64,000 nucleotides of DNA from DSQK01 sp964550175 (lineage in GTDB: Archaea > Nanobdellota > Nanobdellia > Woesearchaeales > ARS49), in the NCBI GenBank assembly GCA_964550175.1, contig CAZJXP010000001.1:682001-746000 (forward strand). Direction: 5' to 3'. The position numbers were made by a program, and so were the translations under genes. How positions within the stretch are numbered: position 1 is the first letter of the stretch; each line of letters begins with the position of its first letter. Shown here in pieces: positions 41,391 to 50,031 of the stretch. The notes beneath the pieces were generated by a model, which was not told the DNA's origin, ran no database searches, and was given only the letters and a program-made list of their open reading frames with translations.

Positions 41391-42625
41391 AGCGCACCCA
41401 TTCGCCCGTTCTGACATTGATGCTTATCGTATCGATTGTCGGGTTTGTTCTTGCGGTTTCTGACCCGTCCGTAACCGGGGCGTTCCATAAGGTGGACGTT
41501 GACAAGTTCAAGAGCATCGCCTGCACGCATCGCGGGCTTTGCCCGGAATCCTTTGCAGGAGGCTCAATTGACTGCGTCCCGAGCGCCCCAAAGAAAATCG
41601 CGGACAGATGCGAAATAGATTTGACTCCCGATGCGGGAAAATCCGCTTGCTATGATTACCCCGCGGGAACGGGCACGACCGGTCACGCGTGCTCGGGTGA
41701 AGACGTGACTTATGTTTGCGACGATACTGGCTTTTACGAGTTACGGCGTGACGCCTGCAAAACTGATGGCGTTTGCAGCGACAGCGACCATGGCATTGCC
41801 GTCACCATTAAAGGCATCGTCACGGTGAAAGAAGCCCGCGATGTGAGCAGCATATTCTCCATTGCCTCAGTTGATAGTTCCACAGTTGATACGATTTACA
41901 AGGACCACTGCGTCGGAAGCTCAGGAAGCCCGGCGGTTACCAGCTCGATACTTCGCGAGTATTTCTGCACCGATGACGGCGCGGGATTCGTCGATTACGA
42001 CTGCTCGAAATCCGGCGGCACGTGCAAGGACCCGCCCGGCGGACCCGATGCGTGCACGCAATTGGCCGTCGGAGAAGTCCCGCCGCCCGTTCCGTGCGCG
42101 GGAATCGCAAATCCGTGCGGCATCTTCAACCCGTGCCAGCAGGGATTCACTTGCCTGAACTGCAAATGCCAGTGGGCTCCGCCGGCTTCGATATTCAATG
42201 CGCGCCTGGGTTATCCCGTTATTGATGCTGATTGCGTCTCGGGAACGACCGCGATGATGTACGGACAGGCGCGTGTCTGCACCGCGAACGGCGCGGTGAA
42301 TAGCTGGGATGTTGTCACGCCCGTTCCTGCGGCGGATGATTTAGAAAATAGTTTCTTCGACGTTTTCGCGAACTTGCCGTCGGAAGATTTGACGCTTGCA
42401 GGCGGCGCGGTGGTTCCGGCGGTCGCTCCTTCGGTGTCAACGATTCCTGCAACTACTTCAAATAACGTTGTTCAAGCAAATGTTTGCCCAGGAAACACGG
42501 AATGCCATGGGGCAACCATCGGCACGTCCATTGAAGCAGTCCAGGGCTGCAAGCGATTGTATCCGCAATCAACGGTTCCGCTAGGTTGCAACACCCAGTG
42601 CCGGTGCGCTCCTACGCAGGGTTAA
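41387..42625 (+). CDS. Cys-rich secreted or signal-anchored protein
   Basis: A 412-residue protein with an N-terminal hydrophobic segment (LTLMLIVSIVGFVLAVSD, residues 9-26) that could be a signal peptide or anchor, then more than 25 cysteines, many in pairs, as in IACTHRGLCPE, CGIFNPCQQGFTC and QCRC near the end. Such a pattern suggests many disulfides outside the cell. Small Thr/Ser/Val-rich linkers lie around residue 340. No known domain is recognised. The ATG overlaps the stop of the 42-residue gene. Confidence 0.75.
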   Translation: MKRTHSPVLTLMLIVSIVGFVLAVSDPSVTGAFHKVDVDKFKSIACTHRGLCPESFAGGSIDCVPSAPKKIADRCEIDLTPDAGKSACYDYPAGTGTTGHACSGEDVTYVCDDTGFYELRRDACKTDGVCSDSDHGIAVTIKGIVTVKEARDVSSIFSIASVDSSTVDTIYKDHCVGSSGSPAVTSSILREYFCTDDGAGFVDYDCSKSGGTCKDPPGGPDACTQLAVGEVPPPVPCAGIANPCGIFNPCQQGFTCLNCKCQWAPPASIFNARLGYPVIDADCVSGTTAMMYGQARVCTANGAVNSWDVVTPVPAADDLENSFFDVFANLPSEDLTLAGGAVVPAVAPSVSTIPATTSNNVVQANVCPGNTECHGATIGTSIEAVQGCKRLYPQSTVPLGCNTQCRCAPTQG

Positions 42626-42627
42626 TC

Positions 42628-43224
42628 ATGAAGATTCTCGCTTTCACCGACGTCCATTCCAGTTTGACTGCGATCAAAAAAATTGAGTTGCTCGTCAAGA
42701 AAGAGAAGCCGGATTTTCTTGTGAATCTTGGAGATTTTACGGTGTTTGAGCAGAACATAGAGAATGTTTGCAAGAAACTCGTCAAACTACACCCGCACCA
42801 GCTGGTCGTGCACGGCAACCATGAGGAAGACGTCACGGCAGCATTGATGTGCAAGCGTCATGGCTGGACGTTCTGCCACAAGAAATGCGTGCAGATCGAT
42901 GATGTCCTCTTTGTTGGGTATGGTGGCGGCGGGTTTGCCGACCGCGAGCCCGAGTTCGAGCGCTGCGTGAAAAACGTCGCGAAAACGATACATTCGGCGA
43001 AGAAAGTCGTGCTATTGACGCACCAACCAGCCTATGGCACTGCCGTTGACAACAAATATGGTGACCATGTCGGCAACGAGTCATTCACAAAATTCATCAA
43101 AACGAACAAAAACGTGACTTTGGCGTTGAGCGGCCATATCCACGAGACTTCCGGAAAATCAAGCAAAATCGGAAAAACGTTATTGTGCAATCCAGGGCCG
43201 TACGGCAGGGTGTTCACGGTATGA
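42628..43224 (+). CDS. Calcineurin-like metallophosphoesterase
   Basis: A 198-residue phosphoesterase with all the family's metal motifs in order: FTDVHS (residues 6-11), NLGDF, HGNHEE, LLTHQPAYG and LSGHIHE. It is similar to small archaeal YfcE-like or phosphohydrolase-like proteins that act on phosphodiesters or nucleotides; the substrate is unknown. ATG at 42628 follows the Cys-rich gene by 2 bp, and the stop overlaps the MFS gene by 4 bp. Confidence 0.88.
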   Translation: MKILAFTDVHSSLTAIKKIELLVKKEKPDFLVNLGDFTVFEQNIENVCKKLVKLHPHQLVVHGNHEEDVTAALMCKRHGWTFCHKKCVQIDDVLFVGYGGGGFADREPEFERCVKNVAKTIHSAKKVVLLTHQPAYGTAVDNKYGDHVGNESFTKFIKTNKNVTLALSGHIHETSGKSSKIGKTLLCNPGPYGRVFTV

Positions 43225-44555
43225 AAATCAACGGCTCGCAAAAGCACATCCTCGACAGCGGAGGCTGGTGGGGAATGTACGACGGGCTCACAGCAGGCTA
43301 TCTCATTGCGTATGCGCTCGCGCTCGGCGCGAGCAACACGATCGTCGGCGTCATCGGCGCGATCCCGTTCATCGCAGCGCTCTTGAGCGAGATCCCCGGT
43401 GCGAAATTACTTGAACGCTTTTCGCGGTTGAAGATTTACCGCGTCTCAAGCACGCTCGCGCGCCTCGGCTGGATAGGGATAATCGTTGCGCCGTTCGTGT
43501 TCACGAAAGCCCCGCTGTTCGCCGTCGTCATGTTCTTCTTTTTGATACGTTGCCTCGATTATTTAGCTGACCCTGCGTGGACAACGCTGTTGGCAGATGT
43601 TATCCCCCCTAAAATCCGCGGCGAGTTCATCGCGCGCAGGATTAAGCTCATTGGCATCGCGGGAATGATCTCGCTCATTGTAGGCGGCTGGTATTTGGAC
43701 CTGTTCATTTCCGGCGATTTGTTCGGTTTCGTCACGATGTTCGGCATCGGCGTGCTGTGTGGATTGGCGACGACATTCGTGACGACGCGCGTCAAGGAAC
43801 CGCCGTACCAAGACCACATCCATCATGGGTTCAGGGAGTTCTTCAAGATCGAGGGGGATTTCAAGAAATACACCCTGTTCGTCTTCTGCTTCAATTTCGC
43901 GTTCATGCTCGCCTCTCCGTTTTTCACGGCGTACATTCTCCATGACTTGGGACAGAGTTACACGATTTTCGCGCTGTCGACGGCCGTCGCGACCATAAGC
44001 AAAATTCTCGTGTTCACGCACATGGGAAAGCTTTCGGACAAATACGGCGACAAGCCCGTTCTGCTATTGAGCGTCATGAGCACGGCGCTCGTGCCGTTCG
44101 CGTTTATTTTTGTCACGGTGGACACGCTGTGGCTGCTCTGGCCGGCGCAAATCCTCGCGGGCATCGCCTGGGCAGGCTATGACGTGTCCATCTTCAACAT
44201 GTTCCTTAGCCTGACGACGCCGGACAAGCGCGCGGTGCAGACCGCGACATACAACATCGTCACGAGCATCCCGCTCGTGATCGCGCCGATCGTCGGCGGC
44301 TGGATCGCGGACAATATCGCGATCGGACTTGTTGGAATCCCGGTGATATTCCTGTTATCGGGCGGGCTGCGGTTCTTGACCTCGCTTCTTTTGATACGCA
44401 TCCCTGAGAACAGAGTGAAGCACAATTACGCGCTGTCGGAAGTGTTCTTGCACACCATCGAAATGCACCCGTCGCGCGGGCTGCAGACAAGATGGGTCGG
44501 ACTGATGCGCAATGTCAAGCGGCGCGGGCTTCTGTTCACTGGACTATTCCGGTAG
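43221..44555 (+). CDS. Major facilitator superfamily transporter
   Basis: A 444-residue protein with 12 predicted membrane helices and the loop 2-3 region around KLLERFSRLKIYR; the mid-protein loop RVKEPPYQDHIHHGFREFF separates two six-helix halves; loop 8-9 holds GKLSDKYGDKP, the classic MFS motif A. The C-terminal 40 residues are cytoplasmic and basic. Substrate cannot be inferred. Coupled to the phosphoesterase gene by ATGA. Confidence 0.88.
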   Translation: MKINGSQKHILDSGGWWGMYDGLTAGYLIAYALALGASNTIVGVIGAIPFIAALLSEIPGAKLLERFSRLKIYRVSSTLARLGWIGIIVAPFVFTKAPLFAVVMFFFLIRCLDYLADPAWTTLLADVIPPKIRGEFIARRIKLIGIAGMISLIVGGWYLDLFISGDLFGFVTMFGIGVLCGLATTFVTTRVKEPPYQDHIHHGFREFFKIEGDFKKYTLFVFCFNFAFMLASPFFTAYILHDLGQSYTIFALSTAVATISKILVFTHMGKLSDKYGDKPVLLLSVMSTALVPFAFIFVTVDTLWLLWPAQILAGIAWAGYDVSIFNMFLSLTTPDKRAVQTATYNIVTSIPLVIAPIVGGWIADNIAIGLVGIPVIFLLSGGLRFLTSLLLIRIPENRVKHNYALSEVFLHTIEMHPSRGLQTRWVGLMRNVKRRGLLFTGLFR

Positions 44556-44591
44556 CAAAGTTTTTTAAGGGCAGACGAACGCGAAAACCAA

Positions 44592-45290
44592 ATGGAAAAG
44601 GCAAAGAAACCGATTCTTTCATCAAAAGCAACGCAGACCAAATCAGACATTCCTTCTTCATTCGACCATAAGGATGAGCAGAAACCGCAGCAATTCGTTA
44701 TGAAGACGAGCATCTGGCGCAAGATCTGGTGGTTCATCTGGGAAGATACCAGCGTGTGGAGCTGGATTGTCAATGTTATTCTTGCATTTGTGATTATCAA
44801 ATTCTTGGTGTATCCTGGATTGGGATTCGCGTTGGGGACAACGCACCCCATCGTTGCGGTCGTTTCCGGCTCGATGGAACACGACGAAAGCTTCGACAAA
44901 TGGTGGACCGTGTCGGGACCGAACTGCAACAAAACCCCGTTCGAGCTTTACTCGCCGTATGGCATCACAAAAGAGCAATTTAATGCGTATTCATTCCATA
45001 ACGGGTTCAATAAAGGAGACCTCATGATATTGAAGCGCACGAATTCGCTGCAGGTGGGCGATGTCGTCGTGTTCGACGGCGGAATGAGCGATCCCATCAT
45101 CCACCGCGCGATATTGCTGGCCAATGATACAGTTTCGACGAAAGGGGATCATAACTGCGCCTCTGCGGCTTTTGAACGCGACATCTCATCCGATCGATTG
45201 ATCGGCAAGGCAATCCTCCGCATTCCGTTCCTTGGTTGGATAAAGATAGGGTTCGTCGAGCTTGTTGGACTTATCACGGGGCGTGCGTAA
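44592..45290 (+). CDS. Signal peptidase I (archaeal/ER type)
   Basis: A 232-residue protease that removes signal peptides on the outer face of the membrane. Helix near 56-75, then VVSGSMEHD with catalytic Ser94, and DPIIHRAIL with His171 in place of the bacterial Lys, as in archaeal and Sec11 enzymes; Asp186 in KGDHN completes the site. A second hydrophobic segment closes the protein. The N-terminal cytoplasmic tail of about 50 residues is longer than usual. Leaderless: ATG at 44592 is 26 bp from TTTTTTAAGG at 44561-44570. Needed for the secreted proteins of the region. Confidence 0.92.
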   Translation: MEKAKKPILSSKATQTKSDIPSSFDHKDEQKPQQFVMKTSIWRKIWWFIWEDTSVWSWIVNVILAFVIIKFLVYPGLGFALGTTHPIVAVVSGSMEHDESFDKWWTVSGPNCNKTPFELYSPYGITKEQFNAYSFHNGFNKGDLMILKRTNSLQVGDVVVFDGGMSDPIIHRAILLANDTVSTKGDHNCASAAFERDISSDRLIGKAILRIPFLGWIKIGFVELVGLITGRA

Positions 45291-45601
45291 TGTTCTGCCC
45301 GAAATGCAAGTCGATATTGATGCCGCGCATGATGAATGGCAAACGAGTGCTTGGCTGTTCCTGCGGCTATAAAGCCGAAGGCAGCGTGACCATAACGGAA
45401 GAAGTCCGCAATAACAACAAGGAAGTCACCGTGATGGACAAGGAAGATCATGAGTCTCTTCCGTTGACGGACAACATGTGCAAGAAGTGCAAGCACCCGA
45501 AGTCTTATTTTTGGGAATTGCAGACTCGTTCTGCGGACGAACCGTCTACTCGCTTTTACAAATGCCAGAAGTGCAAGCACGTCTGGCGGGAATATAAGTA
45601 A
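45290..45601 (+). CDS. Transcript cleavage factor TFS
   Basis: A 103-residue protein with an N-terminal zinc ribbon (FCPKCKSIL and CSCGYK) and a C-terminal TFIIS-like ribbon (CKKCKHPKSYFWELQTRSADEPSTRFYKC, split here as CKKCKHP and TRSADEPSTRFYKCQ). The acidic Asp-Glu pair in SADEP is the catalytic hairpin that stimulates RNA cleavage in backtracked polymerase. It starts at ATG 45290, sharing the last A of the signal peptidase stop (TAATG), so the genes are coupled. Confidence 0.93.
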   Translation: MFCPKCKSILMPRMMNGKRVLGCSCGYKAEGSVTITEEVRNNNKEVTVMDKEDHESLPLTDNMCKKCKHPKSYFWELQTRSADEPSTRFYKCQKCKHVWREYK

Positions 45602-45602
45602 T

Positions 45603-45700
45603 CTTTTTACCGCCCCGTTTAGATGCGTTCAGGCCATAATTTTATTTACTATTGAGCCACTAACTCAAAATCTGCAGTGGCTAGAACTGCCTGGGAAAAG
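45603..45700 (+). repeat. Interspersed inverted-end repeat, copy F
   Basis: Starts CTTTTTACCGCCCCG and ends TGCCTGGGAAAAG (98 bp, the longest copy). The interior has ATTGAGCCACTAACTCAAAATCTGC-type sequence related to B and E, with an insertion before the right end. It separates TFS from the DUF167 gene. Confidence 0.7.
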
Positions 45701-45709
45701 TAACTTCAC

Positions 45710-45952
45710 ATGGATATTACGCAACACATAAAAAACGGAAAGCTCGCGGTCCGCGTAAAACCCTCGGCGTCTGAGACTGCAATCATCGGTTACGACGCGG
45801 AACGGGAGGCCGTTATCATCTCCGTCGCGGCGCAGCCGGAAGACAACAAGGCGAACATTGCGTTGTTGAAATTTCTTAAAAAACAGTTGAAGAAGCAAGT
45901 GCGACTGGTTTCCGGCGCGAAGTCGCGCGACAAAGTCGTTTCTGTCGATTAG
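45710..45952 (+). CDS. DUF167 (YggU-like) family protein
   Basis: An 80-residue protein matching DUF167: LAVRVKPSASETAIIG at the N-terminus, AAQPEDNKANIALLKFL in the middle and VSGAKSRDKVV at the end, all conserved positions of the family. The fold is known but the function is not. A clear TATA is not visible; the start lies 9 bp after repeat copy F, so transcription may read through from TFS or begin in the repeat. Confidence 0.88.
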   Translation: MDITQHIKNGKLAVRVKPSASETAIIGYDAEREAVIISVAAQPEDNKANIALLKFLKKQLKKQVRLVSGAKSRDKVVSVD

Positions 45953-45998
45953 TTCCGGAAATCTTCCGCTTTTTCAGCAAATCTTCCGGAAATTCTTC
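45953..45998 (+). repeat. Short repeats after the DUF167 gene
   Basis: The palindrome TTCCGGAA occurs at 45953-45960 and 45984-45991, and AAATCTTCCG is repeated directly at 45959-45968 and 45979-45988. CGGAA-ATC-TTCCG can form a small hairpin. Possibly part of the 3' end of the transcript. Confidence 0.45.
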
Positions 45999-46034
45999 AG
46001 AAACGCATTTGAACGCGAAAATCATTGAGAGTGT

Positions 46035-46280
46035 ATGTCCAACGTCACGTTGATTGTCATGAGCGCCGGAACGATGCGCATCACGCAGGCGCACTGGAGA
46101 ACGGTCAAACTTCTTCTGCAGCACGGATTCAAAGGAGTGCACTGGGCCTCGCAGCCGTGGGTCTCGGAAACAGATGCTGGCTATATATTATTGGATTACG
46201 GGCAAAAGGTGCTCATTAATGCGCAAAACGCGTTCGATTTAACCCAAATCAAGGGATGGGATGTCATACGGTTTGTCTAG
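46035..46280 (+). CDS. Small hypothetical protein
   Basis: An 81-residue alpha/beta protein (MSNVTLIVMSAGTMRITQAHWRT at the start, split as MSNVTLIVMSAG and ITQAHWRTV). The C-terminal half is hydrophobic and ends GWDVIRFV. No family, membrane segment or metal motif recognised. A weak TATA (CATTTGAA at about 46004-46011) is about 27 bp upstream, so a leaderless mRNA is possible. Confidence 0.6.
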   Translation: MSNVTLIVMSAGTMRITQAHWRTVKLLLQHGFKGVHWASQPWVSETDAGYILLDYGQKVLINAQNAFDLTQIKGWDVIRFV

Positions 46281-46285
46281 AGAAA

Positions 46286-46297
46286 CCTTTATAAATC
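46286..46297 (+). promoter_or_regulatory. TATA box of the pyrophosphatase gene
   Basis: CCTTTATAAATC, centred near 46292, is 27 bp from the GTG at 46319. Confidence 0.6.
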
Positions 46298-46318
46298 ACC
46301 CATTCGGGGATTGCCTGG

Positions 46319-48382
46319 GTGAATGTAATGGAATATACACAATTAGCACTACCATTTGTTATGATTGTGAGCGCACTCGGCCTCCTTTTGGCTTGGGGCT
46401 TAGCTCGAAACGTCATGAAGCAGGACAAAGGAACTGCTGCCATGCAGAACGTCGCGGGCGCCATCAAAGAAGGGGCAGAAGCGTTCTTGAAGCGACAGTA
46501 CAAAACGATTGGCATCCTCGCCCTCGTGGCGGCTGCTGTGCTGTTCGGCGTTTACTGGGGCTTCGGCCAAGTGAACCTTGCCGTCAGCACCACCATCTCA
46601 TTCCTTGTCGGCGCATTCCTGTCCGCGATTGCGGGCATCGTCGGAATGGCCATTTCGGTTCGCGCAAACTTGCGAACGGCCGCGGCCGCACAAACCAGCA
46701 TGAGCAAAGCGCTGCTCGTCGCGTTGCGCGGCGGAGCCGTCTCTGGCTTGCTTGTTGTCGCATTATCTCTCTTGGGCGTCGCGGGACTCTATCTCGCGTT
46801 CGGCGGAAACCCGACCGAAACTCCCTTTATGATCGTAGGCTTCGGATTCGGAGCCTCATTCGTCGCGTTGTTCGCGCAGCTTGGCGGCGGTATCTATACC
46901 AAGGCAGCTGACGTCGGCGCGGACCTTGTCGGCAAAGTCGAAGCTGGCATTCCGGAAGACGACCCCCGAAACCCTGCAGTCATCGCAGACCTTGTCGGAG
47001 ACAACGTAGGCGACTGCGCGGGCCGAGGAGCGGACTTGTTCGAATCAACGGCGGCCGAAAACATCGGAGCGATGATTCTCGGAGTCGCGCTCTTCCCGAC
47101 GTTCGGCGTCGCGGGCGTATTGTTCCCGCTGGTCGCACGAGCGTTCGGCTTGATCGCATCCGTCATCGGCTTGTTCTCGGTTCGACCGTCTGAAACCGGC
47201 GACCCGATGAAGGCATTGAACCGCGGCTACTGGGTCGCGTCAATCTTCGCGGTTGGCGGACTCTACCTCGCGACAAAGATGCTCTTGAATAACATCTGGT
47301 TCTTCTGGGCGGGCGTTGTCGGCATCGTCGTCAGCATCCTCTTCGTGTACATCACCCAGTATTACACCGAGTACAAGTACCGACCGGTCAAGACCATCGC
47401 AGAAGCGTCCAAGACCGGCCCGGCGACGAACATTATCGCAGGCTTGGCAATCGCATTTGAGAACACCGGCTTGCCGGTATTGGTTATTTCAGGCGCATTG
47501 TTCCTGTCCAACTGGCTCGGCGTCAACAGCGGCGTCGCGCACGGCGGACTCTACGGAACGGCCATCGCAACGATGGGAATGCTGTCAACGGCAGCTTATG
47601 TGCTTGCTATGGACACGTTCGGCCCGATCACGGACAACGCAGGCGGCATTGTCGAAATGTCAAAGGCATCTGAAGCCGTCAGAAAGCGAACGGACAGGCT
47701 TGACGCAGTCGGCAACACCACCAAGGCATTGACCAAGGGCTACGCAATCGGTTCGGCTGCGCTTGCGGCGTTCTTGTTGTTCGCAGCATACATGGACGAA
47801 GTTGCCAAGCTTACGGGCGCGGCATTCGCCGTCGTCGACATCGCAAAGGTGCCGGTGTTCATCGGCGCATTGCTCGGCGGCATGCTTGTCTTCGTCTTCG
47901 CGGGATTGACCATTGCGGCCGTCGGAAAGACGGCGCAGTACATCATCACCGAAGTCCGTCGACAATTCAAGGACAAGGGCATCATGAAGGGCACCAAGAA
48001 GCCTGACTACGCGGCCTGCGTCGACATCACGACCAAGGGAGCCTTGAGAAACATGGTCTTGCCTGGCATCCTGGCGATCGGATTCCCGATCCTCGTTGGA
48101 TTTGCCTTGAAGGCAGAAGCCATGGCGGCATTCCTCATGGTCGGTACGATTGCGGGTATCTTGCTTGCGATTGTGTTGAACAACGGCGGCGGCGCCTGGG
48201 ACAACGCAAAGAAGTACATCGAATCCGGTGTCTTTGGCGGAAAGGGCTCAGAAGCGCACAAGGCAGCTGTCGTAGGAGACACGGTCGGAGACCCTTGCAA
48301 GGACACGGCAGGACCGTCTTTGCACGTCTTGATAAAGATGCTTGCAACCATTACGTTGGTGCTTGCACCTTTGTTCCTGTAA
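46319..48382 (+). CDS. hppA: Membrane-bound proton-pumping pyrophosphatase
   Basis: A 687-residue protein with about 16 membrane helices that couples PPi hydrolysis to ion pumping. The substrate loop DVGADLVGKVEAGIPEDD and DNVGDCAGRGADLFES lie at about 198-245, DTFGPITDNAGG at about 440, and GDTVGDPCKDTAGPS near the end. GNTTKA (about 464-469) has Lys where potassium-dependent enzymes have Ala, so it should be the K+-independent, H+-pumping type. The start is GTG at 46319 by leaderless spacing from the TATA; ATG at 46328 is the alternative. It is followed by a T-rich terminator. Confidence 0.95.
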   Translation: MNVMEYTQLALPFVMIVSALGLLLAWGLARNVMKQDKGTAAMQNVAGAIKEGAEAFLKRQYKTIGILALVAAAVLFGVYWGFGQVNLAVSTTISFLVGAFLSAIAGIVGMAISVRANLRTAAAAQTSMSKALLVALRGGAVSGLLVVALSLLGVAGLYLAFGGNPTETPFMIVGFGFGASFVALFAQLGGGIYTKAADVGADLVGKVEAGIPEDDPRNPAVIADLVGDNVGDCAGRGADLFESTAAENIGAMILGVALFPTFGVAGVLFPLVARAFGLIASVIGLFSVRPSETGDPMKALNRGYWVASIFAVGGLYLATKMLLNNIWFFWAGVVGIVVSILFVYITQYYTEYKYRPVKTIAEASKTGPATNIIAGLAIAFENTGLPVLVISGALFLSNWLGVNSGVAHGGLYGTAIATMGMLSTAAYVLAMDTFGPITDNAGGIVEMSKASEAVRKRTDRLDAVGNTTKALTKGYAIGSAALAAFLLFAAYMDEVAKLTGAAFAVVDIAKVPVFIGALLGGMLVFVFAGLTIAAVGKTAQYIITEVRRQFKDKGIMKGTKKPDYAACVDITTKGALRNMVLPGILAIGFPILVGFALKAEAMAAFLMVGTIAGILLAIVLNNGGGAWDNAKKYIESGVFGGKGSEAHKAAVVGDTVGDPCKDTAGPSLHVLIKMLATITLVLAPLFL

Positions 48383-48410
48383 ATATCTTCTTTTTTTTCT
48401 TTTTTTTATT
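48383..48410 (+). terminator. T-rich terminator
   Basis: Two runs of 8 Ts separated by C, directly after the pyrophosphatase stop, without a hairpin. Confidence 0.6.
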
Positions 48411-48426
48411 AATTAATGGGACTGTT

Positions 48427-48624
48427 ATGGCATTGGAAATCAGACTTGGCGAAATAGAATTGGATATGCATCATATCACCGTAGTTCTTTGCAGAGCGGC
48501 GCACACTGACACTGCGGTCAAAACGCCCGTCGTTTTCGGAAAGCAGATGGATGTTTATTGCCCGAAATGCAAAGTGCAGTATACCCGTCGGATGACCGCG
48601 CCCGAAAAAAGGATTTATACTTGA
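48427..48624 (+). CDS. Small hypothetical protein with one CxxC
   Basis: A 65-residue protein starting MALEIRLGEIELDMHH, with a single CPKC near residue 45 and a basic C-terminus (TRRMTAPEKRIYT). The Cys pair and nearby Cys at about 22 might bind metal, perhaps as a dimer. It is 44 bp after hppA and ends 2 bp before the convergent adenylate kinase gene. A weak AT-rich box precedes it. Function unknown. Confidence 0.6.
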   Translation: MALEIRLGEIELDMHHITVVLCRAAHTDTAVKTPVVFGKQMDVYCPKCKVQYTRRMTAPEKRIYT

Positions 48625-48626
48625 TT

Positions 48627-49271
48627 CTAATATTTCAGATTTACCAGCGTATTGTTCAGGAACTTGAAAATATCCTCCGTGACCTTGTCCTTCGGCTGGT
48701 TCGCGTCGATGTGCTTGACGATGCCGCGCGGCTCGTAGAACGCGATGACGGGTTTTGTGAGGGTTTCGTACTCATGCATGCGTCGTGCAACAATCTCTTT
48801 CGTGGTGTCATCGTGACGCGTGAACAACGGAATCCTGCACTGGCCGCATAGCGCGGGATTGCTCAAGCCGTCCGTTAGCCCGAAGACCCGTCCGCATTGG
48901 TTGCAGCAACGCCGCGCCATAAGGCGCTCTTTCGCGATTTCTTGCGGCAGATCCAACGCGAGCACATATTGAGGCCGGCTTATGTTGTCAAGCGCTTTCG
49001 CCTGAGCTACCGTTCTCGGGAAACCGTCCCAAAGCCTGCCTTGCCGCACCGGTTTCGTCATAAGATACTCGATCATCAGGTCGTCCGGCACAAGCTGTCC
49101 GTCGTCTTTGATGACACGTAATTTTCTCCCGTAATACGTGTCCTGCTTGACTTCCGCACGGATGAGGTCTCCGGTTGAAAGATGAACGATGCCATAATGG
49201 GCTTCGATGCGCTTGCCTTGCGTGCCCTTGCCCGCGCCTGGAATGCTAATGAGCACGACGTCTATGCTCAC
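48627..49271 (-). CDS. adk: Adenylate kinase
   Basis: A 214-residue kinase that interconverts ATP + AMP and 2 ADP. P-loop ISIPGAGKGTQ (residues 9-18), AMP-binding LSTGDLIR, and WDGFPRTVAQA are all present. The LID domain has a four-Cys zinc site (Cys123, Cys126, Cys142, Cys145), a bacterial-type feature. The first P-loop residues IPG replace the usual GPPG. Its ATG overlaps the nucS stop by 4 bp, so it is the second gene of that operon. Confidence 0.93.
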   Translation of the reverse strand: MSIDVVLISIPGAGKGTQGKRIEAHYGIVHLSTGDLIRAEVKQDTYYGRKLRVIKDDGQLVPDDLMIEYLMTKPVRQGRLWDGFPRTVAQAKALDNISRPQYVLALDLPQEIAKERLMARRCCNQCGRVFGLTDGLSNPALCGQCRIPLFTRHDDTTKEIVARRMHEYETLTKPVIAFYEPRGIVKHIDANQPKDKVTEDIFKFLNNTLVNLKY

Positions 49272-50008
49272 CTAAATCCCTCCAACGTGGACTGCTTCTT
49301 GTCAAACTCTTCCAAGTATTTCGGCGGCTTTATCGCTTTGAACTCGTAGCCCCAATCCTCGAGCATCGCTTTCGCGTTTTCGGTGATCTTCGGGGCGGCG
49401 AGGATGCCGCGAATCTTTGAGACTCCCTTGCTGACCATCATCTTTTCTATGTAACGTCGTAATTGTGTGACGGCTGAAAGGTCGGCGCAGTAGCGCTTGC
49501 ATTCGACAATCGTTAACGTTCCGTTCTTGTCCGTCCCGAACACGTCGATGAACCCGTATGCGGTTTGTTCTTCTCTTGAGACTGGCTTGAACCCGGTTTC
49601 GATCATCTCTGGATGCTCATAGAGCATGTTGCTCATGTCCTCTTCCGTGCCACTGACGACAATCGTTTGGCTGTCTTCCAGCTTTTGCGAGTTGTAGAAA
49701 TGGATTCGGTCAAGCTGGATGTCCAAGAATTCCTTGAACGCGAGGTTTTTGCTTTTGAGCAACAGATGGTTGCCCTCGACCACGACGCTGTGGCTCGTCT
49801 CGGGCTTCATGTAGTTGATCGGGGCGTTCCCGGTCGGCTGGTGCACAAGAATAGCTTTATCATTTTTGATGAGAATAATCCGGTCGCCGCGGCCCAAGAC
49901 GCTTTCCGCTCGTCCCGAGTAGCGGATGGAACAGGTGCAGCCGATGACGAGAGTTTCGTTGCGGGACAGCGCGTCGGTGATGAGCGTGGCATAGTCCTGC
50001 AAGTTCAT
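49268..50008 (-). CDS. nucS: Endonuclease NucS/EndoMS
   Basis: A 246-residue mismatch-specific endonuclease. An N-terminal DNA-binding domain is followed by the RecB-like nuclease core GFIDVFGTD (Asp155) and IVECKRY (Glu169, Lys171). The C-terminus KQSTLEGFR contains Q-x-x-L-x-x-F, which resembles a PCNA-binding box, as in other archaeal NucS proteins. It cuts both strands at mismatches to start repair. Leaderless from AGTAAATAAA at 50031-50040, which overlaps the end of the dCMP deaminase gene. Confidence 0.95.
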   Translation of the reverse strand: MNLQDYATLITDALSRNETLVIGCTCSIRYSGRAESVLGRGDRIILIKNDKAILVHQPTGNAPINYMKPETSHSVVVEGNHLLLKSKNLAFKEFLDIQLDRIHFYNSQKLEDSQTIVVSGTEEDMSNMLYEHPEMIETGFKPVSREEQTAYGFIDVFGTDKNGTLTIVECKRYCADLSAVTQLRRYIEKMMVSKGVSKIRGILAAPKITENAKAMLEDWGYEFKAIKPPKYLEEFDKKQSTLEGFR

Positions 50009-50031
50009 GGTGAGAAGGAATAATTGAGGGT

